DNA from: JBCBJZ01 sp038522635
GTDB lineage: Bacteria; Pseudomonadota; Alphaproteobacteria; Rhizobiales; Hyphomicrobiaceae
Direction: 5' to 3'
DNA: 25,099 nt
NCBI GenBank assembly: GCA_038522635.1
Contig: JBCBJZ010000039.1
Span: forward strand, 1-25,099
Shown here: piece by piece, positions 15,153 through 22,761 of the stretch
How the letters are laid out: the number at the start of each line of letters is the position of its first letter
Position numbering within the stretch: the stretch's first letter is position 1
The notes under the pieces: generated by a model
The model's database searches: none
What the model was told of the DNA's origin: nothing
The model's input: only the letters and a program-made list of their open reading frames with translations
Position numbers and translations under genes: made by a program

Positions 15153-16559
15153 TTACGACTCCAGAGACTTGCCGATCTCTTCCGTCATCTTCTTGGCATC
15201 GCCCAGCAACATCATCGTGTTGTCGTTATAGAACAGCGGGTTATCGATGCCAGCGTAGCCCGAAGCGAGCGAGCGCTTGTTGAACATCACCGTGCCCGCC
15301 TTCCAGACTTGCAACACGGGCATGCCGTAAATCGGCGAGGTCGGATCATCCTCAGCTGCCGGATTCGTGACGTCGTTAGCGCCGATCACGTAGGCGATGT
15401 CGGCCTGCGCAAACTCCGAGTTGATGTCTTCAAGCTCGAACACTTCATCGTAAGGCACATTCGCTTCAGCCAGCAGCACGTTCATGTGTCCCGGCATCCG
15501 CCCCGCCACCGGGTGGATAGCGTATTTCACCTCGACGCCGGCCTCTTTGAGCGTATCGCCCATTTCGCGCAGCGCGTGTTGGGCCTGCGCGACCGCCATG
15601 CCGTAGCCCGGCACGATGATAACCTTGGCGCCGTTCTTCATCAGGAAGGCTGCGTCCTCAGCCGAGCCTAGCTTCACCGGTTTGCGCTCGCCATCGCCCC
15701 CGGCGGCCGCCGCCTGCTCGCCACCGAAGCCGCCCGCGATCACCGAGATGAAGGACCGGTTCATGCCCTTACACATGATGTACGACAAAATCGCGCCCGA
15801 GGAGCCGACCAGCGCGCCGGTGATGATCAGCGCGATGTTGCCAAGCGTGAAGCCGATGCCGGCCGCCGCCCACCCAGAATAGGAGTTGAGCATCGAGACC
15901 ACGACGGGCATGTCCGCGCCGCCGATCGGGATGATGATCAAGATCCCGAACACAAGCGATGCCACGACGATCGTCCAAAACAGCCAGTGCGAGCCGCCCG
16001 ATACGCAGAACCACACAATCAACAGCAGGATGCCGATGCCAAGCGTCAGATTGATCAGATGCCGCGCGGGCAGGATGATCGGCGCGCCTGACATCTTGCC
16101 GGCAAGTTTGGCGAAGGCGATGACCGAGCCCGTAAAGGTGATCGCACCGATCGCCACGCCAAGCGACATCTCAAAGAGACTTGCCGCGGCGATGGAGCCC
16201 GGTGCGCCTAGCCCGAAGGCCGAAGGTGCGTTGAGCGCGGCCGCCGCCACGAAAACAGCCGCAAGACCGACCAGCGAGTGGAACGCTGCAACCAGTTCAG
16301 GCATCTGCGTCATCGCGATTTGGCGCGCGATGTAGGCGCCGATCGCGCCACCGATGCCGAGGCCGGCGATGATCAACAGCCAGGCAAGACCCGATGAAGG
16401 GGCCGCGACCGCCAGCGTGGTGAGCATCGCGATGCCCATACCCAGCATGCCGTAGACGTTGCCTTGGCGCGACGTTTCGGGGTGCGAGAGACCTCGCAGC
16501 GCCAGGATGAAGAGCACGCCTGAGAGGAGGTAGAGCAGCGCGGCGACGTTGGCTGACAT
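15153..16559 (-). CDS. pntB: NAD(P)+ transhydrogenase subunit beta
   Basis: A 468-residue beta subunit of the proton-translocating transhydrogenase. It forms most of the membrane proton channel (domain II) and the NADP(H)-binding domain III. The first 270 or so residues are a run of hydrophobic helices. Domain III begins after a short Gly/Ala-rich linker near 280-295 and carries the NADP fingerprint IIVPGYGMAVAQAQHAL, then YAIHPVAGRMPGHMNVLLAEANVPY, and the GANDVTNPAA and NKRSLASGYAGIDNPLF blocks. The enzyme uses the proton-motive force to make NADPH from NADH. It is the last gene of the operon, 211 nt after pntAB, a wide gap for an operon. AGAGGA lies about 11 nt upstream of the ATG. Confidence 0.97.
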   Translation of the reverse strand: MSANVAALLYLLSGVLFILALRGLSHPETSRQGNVYGMLGMGIAMLTTLAVAAPSSGLAWLLIIAGLGIGGAIGAYIARQIAMTQMPELVAAFHSLVGLAAVFVAAAALNAPSAFGLGAPGSIAAASLFEMSLGVAIGAITFTGSVIAFAKLAGKMSGAPIILPARHLINLTLGIGILLLIVWFCVSGGSHWLFWTIVVASLVFGILIIIPIGGADMPVVVSMLNSYSGWAAAGIGFTLGNIALIITGALVGSSGAILSYIMCKGMNRSFISVIAGGFGGEQAAAAGGDGERKPVKLGSAEDAAFLMKNGAKVIIVPGYGMAVAQAQHALREMGDTLKEAGVEVKYAIHPVAGRMPGHMNVLLAEANVPYDEVFELEDINSEFAQADIAYVIGANDVTNPAAEDDPTSPIYGMPVLQVWKAGTVMFNKRSLASGYAGIDNPLFYNDNTMMLLGDAKKMTEEIGKSLES

Positions 16560-16770
16560 GGCAGGGGGTGGTCCTCTAGCTGGCGGGAAGTGGCGCGACG
16601 TGTTGGTGGTGTGCCGGATCCGGGCGCAAGGCCTGCTCGGCAGGGCGTGGGAGCGGGCAGAAAAGCTGCTGGCACAAGGCCGGACGGGCCCTTAGGTGTA
16701 GTCGATCAGCGCGCGGGCGGACGTGCGAGCAACACAGGGGCGCTGCCCGTCGGTGTCACCACGCGCACGG

Positions 16771-17199
16771 TCATTTCTCTTTTTTCTTGTACATCGCGAG
16801 CATGCGCTGCGTGACGAGGAAGCCGCCAAAAATGTTCACGGCTGCCATCACCAGCGCCAGGAAACCGAAGAAGCGTGCGGTGCCCGACGAGCCGGTATCC
16901 CCGCTCAGGATCGAGGCTGGGATCGTGTCGACCGCGACGGCCAACAGCGCGCCGACGACGATCACCGACGAGATCGCGTTCGTCACGGCCATCAGCGGTG
17001 TATGCAGGGCCGGCGTCACCGACCACACCACGTAGTAGCCCACGAAGATCGCCATGGCGAAAACCATGAGCTGATAGACCAACGGGCTGACGCTATCGCC
17101 ACCGGCCGCATGGGCAACGCTCGTTTGCAGCGCAAAGGCCACCGCGAGCAGCAGCAGGCTAAGCGCTGAGCGCAGGGAGAGTCGAACGAAGCGGATCAT
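16771..17199 (-). CDS. pntAB: NAD(P) transhydrogenase subunit alpha part 2
   Basis: A 142-residue membrane subunit corresponding to the C-terminal membrane segment of E. coli PntA. Alphaproteobacteria such as Rhodospirillum encode this part as a separate protein. An N-terminal hydrophobic stretch (about 9-31) ends in AHA and looks like a signal peptide. Three membrane helices follow (about 40-60, 74-92 and 106-126) with a lysine-rich cytoplasmic end. It completes the proton channel with PntB. The ATG overlaps the pntAA stop by 4 nt (ATGA) and has AGGAGG 9 nt upstream, so the two are translationally coupled. The signal-like N-terminus is longer than in the shortest family members. Confidence 0.95.
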   Translation of the reverse strand: MIRFVRLSLRSALSLLLLAVAFALQTSVAHAAGGDSVSPLVYQLMVFAMAIFVGYYVVWSVTPALHTPLMAVTNAISSVIVVGALLAVAVDTIPASILSGDTGSSGTARFFGFLALVMAAVNIFGGFLVTQRMLAMYKKKEK

Positions 17200-18440
17200 G
17201 ATTTTGCAGCCTCCTCAGCGGGCGCTTTGTCGGATGGTTCAGCGCCGTCGCCAGCATCTTGTGCAGCATCGGGCGTCGCCGCAGCGGCCGCGGGTTCAGG
17301 CGCTGACGCCTCCCCGCCCAGTGCCGCATGGACGATTTTGCCACCTTTGGCGATCAACGTGCCTTTGATGACCTCATCGTCCCAATCGATCTTGAGCGCC
17401 TTCTCATCCTTGTCGATCATCAGGTCGAGGAAGGCCTGCAAGTTGCGTGCGTACAGCGCCGAGGCGTTCACCGGCAGATCACCGGCGGGGTTCACCATGC
17501 CGATGATGCGCACGCCGTTGTGGTCGACCGTTTCGCCAGCCTTGGTCAGCTCGCAGTTGCCGCCGCGCTCGGCTGCCAGATCGACGATGACGCTGCCGGG
17601 CCGCATGCTTTCCACCATCGCCTTGGTGACGAGCCGGGGAGCGGGCCGCCCGGGGATCAACGCTGTCGTGATGACGATGTTCTGCCCTTTGACGTGGTTC
17701 GCGACGAGTTCGGCCTGCTGGCGTTTGTAGTCGTCCGACATCTCTTTAGCGTAGCCGGCGGCGGTCTCGGCCTCTTTGAATTCATCGTTCTCGACCGCGA
17801 TGAACTTCGCGCCGAGCGAGTTCACCTGTTCTTTGGTGGCCGGGCGCACGTCCGTTGCGGTCACGATGGCGCCAAGTCGCCGCGCCGTCGCGATCGCCTG
17901 CAGACCTGCCACGCCAACGCCCATGATGAACGCTTTGGCCGCAGGCACGGTGCCGGCCGCCGTCATCATCATCGGCATCGCCTGTTCAAAGGCTGCCGAC
18001 GCGTCGATCACAGCTTTGTAGCCGGCAAGGTTGGCCTGCGAAGAGAGCACGTCCATGGACTGCGCCCGCGAAATCCGCGGCATGAATTCCATTGCGAACA
18101 GCGCGCGTTTGGTATCGGCCAGCTTCTGCAGCGGCTGCGCATCCCCGTAAGGCTCCAGCATGGCGATCACCAGCGCTTCGTCCCTGAGCGCTTCAACATC
18201 GGCCGGGTCGGGCCGGCGGACACGCAACAGGATGTCAGCGCCTTTGAGCGCGTCGGCGGTGGACGCTGCGATCTCACACCCCTGCTTCTCGTACTCCGCG
18301 TCGCTGAAGCGGGAGCGCTCGCCTGATCCCCTCGCGATCCGGACGGTGCAACCCGCAGCGATGAACTTGCGCGCCGTCTCGGGCGAGAGGGCCACGCGCG
18401 GTTCGTGTGCGGGCTCGGGCGTGACGGCGATCGTTACCAT
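17196..18440 (-). CDS. pntAA: NAD(P) transhydrogenase subunit alpha part 1
   Basis: A 414-residue soluble NAD(H)-binding domain I of the transhydrogenase, on the cytoplasmic face. Features are EPRVALSPETARKFIAAG at the N-terminus (as in PntA and alanine dehydrogenase), the RISRAQSMDVLSSQANLAGYKAVI block, and the Rossmann fingerprint GVGVAGLQAIATARRLGA followed by TATDVRP. The last 45 or so residues are Ala/Pro/Glu-rich and probably flexible. The start at 18440 was chosen because MVTIAVTPE matches the family N-terminus. The frame stays open to 18617, but that extension would translate the poly-C tract as polyproline and is not conserved in the family as I know it. It is the first gene of the pntAA-pntAB-pntB operon. 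Confidence 0.95.
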   Translation of the reverse strand: MVTIAVTPEPAHEPRVALSPETARKFIAAGCTVRIARGSGERSRFSDAEYEKQGCEIAASTADALKGADILLRVRRPDPADVEALRDEALVIAMLEPYGDAQPLQKLADTKRALFAMEFMPRISRAQSMDVLSSQANLAGYKAVIDASAAFEQAMPMMMTAAGTVPAAKAFIMGVGVAGLQAIATARRLGAIVTATDVRPATKEQVNSLGAKFIAVENDEFKEAETAAGYAKEMSDDYKRQQAELVANHVKGQNIVITTALIPGRPAPRLVTKAMVESMRPGSVIVDLAAERGGNCELTKAGETVDHNGVRIIGMVNPAGDLPVNASALYARNLQAFLDLMIDKDEKALKIDWDDEVIKGTLIAKGGKIVHAALGGEASAPEPAAAAATPDAAQDAGDGAEPSDKAPAEEAAKS

Positions 18441-18781
18441 GGGGCTGTCCGATTGGTTCAGTTGGGGGAACGGTGAAGGGGGGGGGGGGGGGGGGGCTGG
18501 CGGGATGAGCGAGGCGACAGCTTCAAGGCCGTGAAGCCGCTTGGCGGTCTCTCGGCATGGGGGACCAACACGCCAGGGCAGGTGTGGCGGCCGATGGCAC
18601 GCAAGCTCAAGTGTCATGCCCTGATAAGGCGGGGATCAATAAGGAGGAACGCGCTGCTGACGCGGTCCCGGTCAAAACACCGGAAGGCTGAGCGGCGCGG
18701 ATAAGGTGCGTCAATAAAAATGATCACCAACCCGCCGCGCTGTCAACGTGTACAACGCCGAGCGTCGGCTTCGAGGAGCGA
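18441..18781 (-). promoter_or_regulatory. pnt operon promoter/leader region
   Basis: A 341-nt region between the coxIV stop and pntAA, containing no other convincing gene. On the leftward strand a TTGACA (18746-18741) is followed by an AT-rich stretch around 18723-18710 that could hold a -10, though no good TATAAT match is seen. A short hairpin, GCCGA-GCG-TCGGC (18757-18769), just after the coxIV stop may mark the end of that transcript. The region also includes the G tract described separately. Confidence 0.4.
18478..18496 (+). repeat. Homopolymer of 19 G
   Basis: An uninterrupted run of 19 G on the plus strand, which is 19 C on the coding strand of pntAA, 38-56 nt upstream of its start codon and so inside the probable leader. 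Runs of this length are prone to slippage and to sequencing error, and the G-rich strand could form a G-quadruplex. Confidence 0.95.
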
Positions 18782-18925
18782 TCAGAGCAGAAAAATCGCC
18801 ATCCCGATCAGCACCAGCACAACAAAGCCTGTCAGCAAGATCGTGCCCGTGATGAAGCCATTGTAGGTGCGTGTGTGTTCTTTGTAGTCCATAGCCTCAT
18901 GGCCTTCGGACGTGTCAATGCTCAT
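18782..18925 (-). CDS. aa3-type cytochrome c oxidase subunit IV
   Basis: A 47-residue single-helix protein of the bacterial aa3-type cytochrome oxidase subunit IV family. It has a soluble acidic start with the family pattern DTSEGHEAMDYKEHTRTYNGF, followed by one membrane helix (residues 25-47). It packs beside the catalytic subunits of the respiratory oxidase in the inner membrane; its loss has little effect in the species where it was studied. The ATG at 18925 was preferred to the longer frame to 19078, whose first 51 residues do not resemble the family. It lies just upstream of the pnt operon on the same strand, an arrangement I recall from other Hyphomicrobiales. Confidence 0.93.
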   Translation of the reverse strand: MSIDTSEGHEAMDYKEHTRTYNGFITGTILLTGFVVLVLIGMAIFLL

Positions 18926-19299
18926 GGCAAAGCCCCAGCTCGTGATCGACGATATACCGTATTTGAGCGCTTGGTAACCCAGCGGCCACGGGCTTTCAAT
19001 CCCCGCACGCACGCCTGCGACCTTGTTCCCAGCATGCTCTTGCAAGGCCACGAAACAGTAGCGCACGACTGTCATCACGTTGATGCCGTGATCATGGAAG
19101 ATCGTCGCACGATTGGCGGTTGTGTTGCGTGGCCAAGGCGGTCTAACAGGGCGTGGTGGACGCTGCTATCCACCACCACCGTTCTGCTTCGCGATCGCCA
19201 TCGCTCACACCGACACGGCCTGTTGTGTTGTCCCAACTTTAAGCCTGGCGTTCCGTGCGCTTGGCTAAGCTGCATCCCAAGTTTCGAAGGACGTCTTCC
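18926..19299. promoter_or_regulatory. Divergent intergenic region with strong hairpin
   Basis: This 374-nt region lies between leftward coxIV and the rightward exported-protein gene and must hold both promoters. At 19153-19176, GTGGTGGA and TCCACCAC form a perfect 8-bp stem with an 8-nt loop. No T run follows on either strand, so a protein-binding site or RNA leader structure is more likely than a terminator. I see no other gene. Confidence 0.45.
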
Positions 19300-19953
19300 A
19301 TGGCTCACCCGTCACCCCGTCGCCACCGTGTTACCCGTTGGAGCCTGACCAAAGCGACGCTAACGGCGGTTGCCGCCGGCCTCGGCTTGGCCGCGTTTTC
19401 ATCGGGCGCGCTCGCCCTCAAACCGGCGCCTGACGAAAAGAAGCGCCTTAAACAATGCGAGCGCGACATCTGCGGGATGATCGTGTCGAAGTCCGCCGAT
19501 GGCCGCGATCTAAGCTGCAACCTGACCAAGACCTGGTCGCGTAAATCGCTGACCGGCGGCAAAAAGCGCCGCGTCACGTGGCTGTTCGGCGATGCGCAAT
19601 GCAACGTCGATCTTCAGCTCAAGCGGGCGATGATCGTGTCGGCGCTGACCGCACCGAAACTCACGATCAAGATGCCGGTGCAAAGCGTCAATTGTACCGT
19701 TGAGCGCTCCGGCAAAGCGCAGCCCGTCAAAATCAGCCTATCGCCGAAGATCCAGTTCAAGAAGGGCCGCGCCAAGAAAGTCTGGATCAAACTGCGCCGC
19801 GTCGAAGGACCAGGCGATATCAAGAGCTTCGTTTGGACCGCGGCCAAGCTTGAAGACTCGATCGGCATTTTTCAGCGCCCGATGATCAAACAGATCAACA
19901 AGTTCATCGCCAAGAAATGCCCGCGCATCATCAGCCGCGCTGCCAAGGGCTGA
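19300..19953 (+). CDS. Exported six-cysteine protein of unknown function
   Basis: A 217-residue protein. The basic start and hydrophobic stretch (about 18-36) end in SGALA, so it is probably cleaved and secreted to the periplasm. The mature part is very basic and has six cysteines (53, 58, 73, 101, 132 and 207), an even number consistent with disulfides. The pattern LKQCERDICGMIV, then LSCNLTKTW, then DAQCNVDL resembles small exported proteins annotated as hypothetical in Hyphomicrobiales, loosely reminiscent of IalB-type proteins, but I cannot assign a family. The ATG at 19300 has GAAGGA 8 nt upstream (19286-19291). The frame stays open to a GTG at 19255 without a ribosome-binding site. Its stop is 5 nt before repeat R1 copy C, and it converges with the GT-B glycosyltransferase. 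Confidence 0.82.
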   Translation: MAHPSPRRHRVTRWSLTKATLTAVAAGLGLAAFSSGALALKPAPDEKKRLKQCERDICGMIVSKSADGRDLSCNLTKTWSRKSLTGGKKRRVTWLFGDAQCNVDLQLKRAMIVSALTAPKLTIKMPVQSVNCTVERSGKAQPVKISLSPKIQFKKGRAKKVWIKLRRVEGPGDIKSFVWTAAKLEDSIGIFQRPMIKQINKFIAKKCPRIISRAAKG

Positions 19954-19958
19954 CGCTC

Positions 19959-20030
19959 AGAGCAACGGGTGCAAAGTGCGAATCATCGGCTTGACCACTC
20001 ACGCCTTGCTTTTGCGCCCAACGTTGCTCT
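19959..20030 (-). repeat. Palindromic repeat R1, copy C
   Basis: A 72-nt element with perfect 9-nt ends, AGAGCAACG (19959-19967) and CGTTGCTCT (20022-20030). On the minus strand it aligns end to end with copy A, sharing GGGCGCAAA, GCAAGGCGTGAGTG, AAGCCGATGA (as in copy B) and CGCACTTTGC. It sits between two convergent genes, 5 nt after one stop and 28 nt before the other, as does copy B. Confidence 0.85.
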
Positions 20031-20058
20031 CACCGGAATGTGGCGTTGTCCGCCAGCG

Positions 20059-21420
20059 TCAGCGCCGCTTGCTAGCGCCGTAGATCCAACCGCGCGCTTC
20101 AAAGGCGTCGCAAAGCGTCTGCGCTTTCGCATCCCACGTGTGCGGACGCACGCGGTCCAACGCAGCAGAAGGGCCGGGTCCCGCAAGCGCAGCCTCGATC
20201 GCCGCGGCGAAACGCTCCGCGTCCGTCGCCACGTGCACAAGGTCACGCCACCCATCCAGGGCCGGGAAATCCGTCGTGACCACCGGTCGCCCTACCGCCA
20301 GGTATTCCTTCAGTTTGATCGGGTTACACCCCTCGATCCATTCGGACCGGTTCCACGGCATCAACAGGACATCGCAGGCCGCCATGTAACCCGCGACCTC
20401 GTCGTAGGGTTTGCGGCCCAGGAAGTGGACGTTGGCGCCCGGGCACCAGCCCTCGGGCAGCGAGCAACCGCCCACCATCACGAACTGCACGTGCGGCAGA
20501 CGCGCGACCACCCGCTTGAACAGCGCAGGGTCGAACGTGTGCGCGTCGATCCCGCCGATGAAGCCCGCGCGCGGATGCGGGATCGCGGCCATGTCCGCTG
20601 GATCGCTTGGGCTGACGGTGGCGCGTGCCGCAGGGCCGGCCTCCGAAACCTGCGTCGTTGCCGGCACGCCCTGCATGGCGCGAGCGGCCTTCACAGCATC
20701 CGCGGCCGCCACAAAACGCTCCACATCGACCCCATGCGTCAGCAGCACCTGCTGCGCGACCGTGCCGGTCTCTTCATCGTGCAGGTGCGGTGCGGCGTAC
20801 ACCACCAGATCGGCGGCCGCTTTGATCTGCGCGATCTGGGCGCCCACCACGGCGGCGTCGGCCTCCGGAAAGGCTTCGAACCGATCGGTGCGCTGCATCA
20901 CCACACCGACCTCACGCAAACGGCCGATCAGGCCGGCGCCGGCGGGGCAGTGCACCCACAAAAGCGGCTTGTTGATCCCCGCACGCGCGGCCGCCAACCT
21001 GATCTGCGCGGGCAGCGCTGCGCCCGAGAGCGCCGTGAAGCGGCCGGGCGCCGTAACGGGTGAATAAACCCAAAAGCCGGGCTCCACCTGCTGCAAACCG
21101 CGCGCAAACGATTTCAGCTTGCGAGCGATGCGCGCCGCGAAGACACTTTTGTCGCTTAAGCTCGGCATTCGCACGCCAAGCGAATTCACAAACAGCACGG
21201 GAAAGCGCGTCGCCAGCCGTCGCATGATTTGGAAATCGAAGTGCCCGCGGTTGTGGTACCACCAGTCTTCACCGCCAAGGCAAATGAGGCCGTCGAACGT
21301 TTGCGTCGCCGTCACCGCGGCGTCCGAGGGGGCAGCCTGCTGCGATGCCTTGCCCGTTGCGCTGACATCATCTGTGCATGGCTCGCCCTTAAGCCCCGTC
21401 GGCAACGCAACATCCAACAT
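20059..21420 (-). CDS. GT-B fold glycosyltransferase (GT4-like)
   Basis: A 453-residue cytosolic or membrane-associated glycosyltransferase. The N-terminal acceptor domain has LICLGGEDWWYHNRGHFDFQIMRRLA (about 45-70). The C-terminal donor-sugar domain starts near RAGFIGGIDAHTFD (284-297) and carries VQFVMVGG, NVHFLGRKPYDEVAGYMAACDVLLMPW and EGCNPIKLKEYLAVGRPVVTTDFPA. Glu363 and Glu372 occupy the nucleotide-sugar binding position. An Ala-rich segment of about 40 residues (238-280) separates the domains. The start at 21420 places the protein before the divergent GT2 gene. An upstream frame to 21555 has no ribosome-binding site or homologous content. With the adjacent GT2 and flippase genes it suggests a surface-polysaccharide locus; donor and acceptor sugars are unknown. 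Confidence 0.88.
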   Translation of the reverse strand: MLDVALPTGLKGEPCTDDVSATGKASQQAAPSDAAVTATQTFDGLICLGGEDWWYHNRGHFDFQIMRRLATRFPVLFVNSLGVRMPSLSDKSVFAARIARKLKSFARGLQQVEPGFWVYSPVTAPGRFTALSGAALPAQIRLAAARAGINKPLLWVHCPAGAGLIGRLREVGVVMQRTDRFEAFPEADAAVVGAQIAQIKAAADLVVYAAPHLHDEETGTVAQQVLLTHGVDVERFVAAADAVKAARAMQGVPATTQVSEAGPAARATVSPSDPADMAAIPHPRAGFIGGIDAHTFDPALFKRVVARLPHVQFVMVGGCSLPEGWCPGANVHFLGRKPYDEVAGYMAACDVLLMPWNRSEWIEGCNPIKLKEYLAVGRPVVTTDFPALDGWRDLVHVATDAERFAAAIEAALAGPGPSAALDRVRPHTWDAKAQTLCDAFEARGWIYGASKRR

Positions 21421-21668
21421 GCCCCATACCCCTTCGTTTGACGGCCGAATTCGACGCTGATCCCCACGGCCATCGCCGCGGGGAGCTTCGCAAAACAGCG
21501 TTAAAGCGCGCTGAAGAGCATGGGGCGGCCGCGAGCCTGAAGGCGCCCGCTTCACTGCACAACGCGCCTTTAGCGCCGCGCGAGCAACGCCCGCTTAACC
21601 CTGCCTTTAGAGCGCATGGGGTAGCGTGCCGCACCGTTGCTGAAAGCCGACGAGGCACCGACCCAAAC

Positions 21669-22751
21669 ATGAGTAACCGCGTATCGTCGCCGCGCGAGGT
21701 CCAACGACCGGCCGGCTCCCTCGCCGCGCTGCAGCGCCCGATCCTGAGCATCGTCGTGGTCAGCTACAACACGCGCGCCATGACGCTTGCGTGCCTGCAA
21801 TCCATCGCCGATGAGACCACCACACCGCACGAGGTGATCGTCATCGACAACGGTTCGGTGGACGGGTCACCGCTGGCGATCGCGGAGCGCTTTCCCGACG
21901 TGCAGCTCTACCGCCTGCGCCACAACATCGGCTTTGCGCGCGCCAACAACGTGGCCGCCCGGGTCGCGCGCGGCCGCTTCATCCTCCTGCTCAATCCCGA
22001 CACCGTCGTGCTCGAGCGTGCCATCGATAACCTCCTGGCTTTCGCACAGCGTGTGCCGGATGCGAAAATCTGGGGCGGACGCACGATCTTCGATGATGGA
22101 CGGCTCAACACCTCATCATGCTGGGCGCGGATGACCGTGTGGAACCAGTTCTGCCGCATGATTGGCGCGACGGCGATCCTGCCGCGTACCACCCTCTTCA
22201 ACGGCGAAGCCTACGGCGGGTGGCGTCGCGACAGCGAGCGCGCCGTCGACATCGTGTCAGGCTGCTTCCTGCTGATCGAACGCAGCTTTTGGAACACGCT
22301 TGAGGGCTTCAACGCCGCTTACTTCATGTACGGCGAAGAAGCCGACTTATGCCTGCGCGCCCGGGCCTTCGGGGCGCGCCCGCGCATCACACCCAACGCC
22401 CGGATCGTCCACCACGGCGGCGCTTCGGAGACAACGCGCTTCAGCAAGATGGTCAAACTGCTGCGGGCCAAAGCGACGCTGGCTCGCACCCACAGCGGTT
22501 ACGCCGCACCGCTTGTGCTGGCCTTCATGGCCGCCTGGCCGCTCACACGTTGGCTCGCGCTCACCACCGTGGGGCGGCTGCTCGCCCGCGACGTCAGCGT
22601 CTTGAACGAGCGCGCCAGCACCTGGAAGGCGATCTGGCTGCATCGACGCCATTGGCTGCGCGGCTACGACACCGGGCTGACGCCGCGTGATCCCCATCTT
22701 GGCTTGATGCTGGTGGCGGGCGCGAAGGGCAAAGCGAACCGTGCTGCGTGA
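21669..22751 (+). CDS. Family 2 glycosyltransferase (rhamnosyltransferase-like)
   Basis: A 360-residue GT-A glycosyltransferase. The nucleotide-sugar domain runs from LSIVVVSYNTRAMTLACLQSI (about 26-46), through EVIVIDNGSVDGS (Asp60), HNIGFARANNVAARVARG and ILLLNPDTVV (metal-binding Asp111), to MYGEEADLCLRAR (about 220-232). This matches WbbL/RfbN-like rhamnosyl- or related transferases of O-antigen and exopolysaccharide synthesis. Hydrophobic helices near 280-300 probably seat it on the inner membrane. The ATG at 21669 was chosen because it lies shortly before the conserved domain; the ribosome-binding site is weak, and the frame is open upstream to 21438. It is the first gene of a rightward operon: its TGA overlaps the ribosome-binding site of the next gene. 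Confidence 0.9.
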   Translation: MSNRVSSPREVQRPAGSLAALQRPILSIVVVSYNTRAMTLACLQSIADETTTPHEVIVIDNGSVDGSPLAIAERFPDVQLYRLRHNIGFARANNVAARVARGRFILLLNPDTVVLERAIDNLLAFAQRVPDAKIWGGRTIFDDGRLNTSSCWARMTVWNQFCRMIGATAILPRTTLFNGEAYGGWRRDSERAVDIVSGCFLLIERSFWNTLEGFNAAYFMYGEEADLCLRARAFGARPRITPNARIVHHGGASETTRFSKMVKLLRAKATLARTHSGYAAPLVLAFMAAWPLTRWLALTTVGRLLARDVSVLNERASTWKAIWLHRRHWLRGYDTGLTPRDPHLGLMLVAGAKGKANRAA

Positions 22752-22761
22752 GGAGACGATC

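Noticed and set aside
17328..18326. Rightward open frame of 332 codons
   Set aside because: It is entirely antisense to pntAA, whose conserved motifs are unmistakable.
18441..18617. N-terminal extension of PntAA to 18617
   Set aside because: It would encode a polyproline stretch from the C19 run, and the family N-terminus starts at 18440.
19959..20030. R1 elements as integron attC sites with the neighbouring genes as cassettes
   Set aside because: Size and hairpin shape are similar, but the ends do not fit the RYYYAAC/GTTRRRY core sites, and the neighbouring genes include ordinary housekeeping genes such as metY.
19969..21063. Rightward open frame of 364 codons
   Set aside because: It lies opposite the GT-B glycosyltransferase, is His/Arg-rich with no recognisable domain, and has no ribosome-binding site. 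It is an antisense by-product of high GC content.
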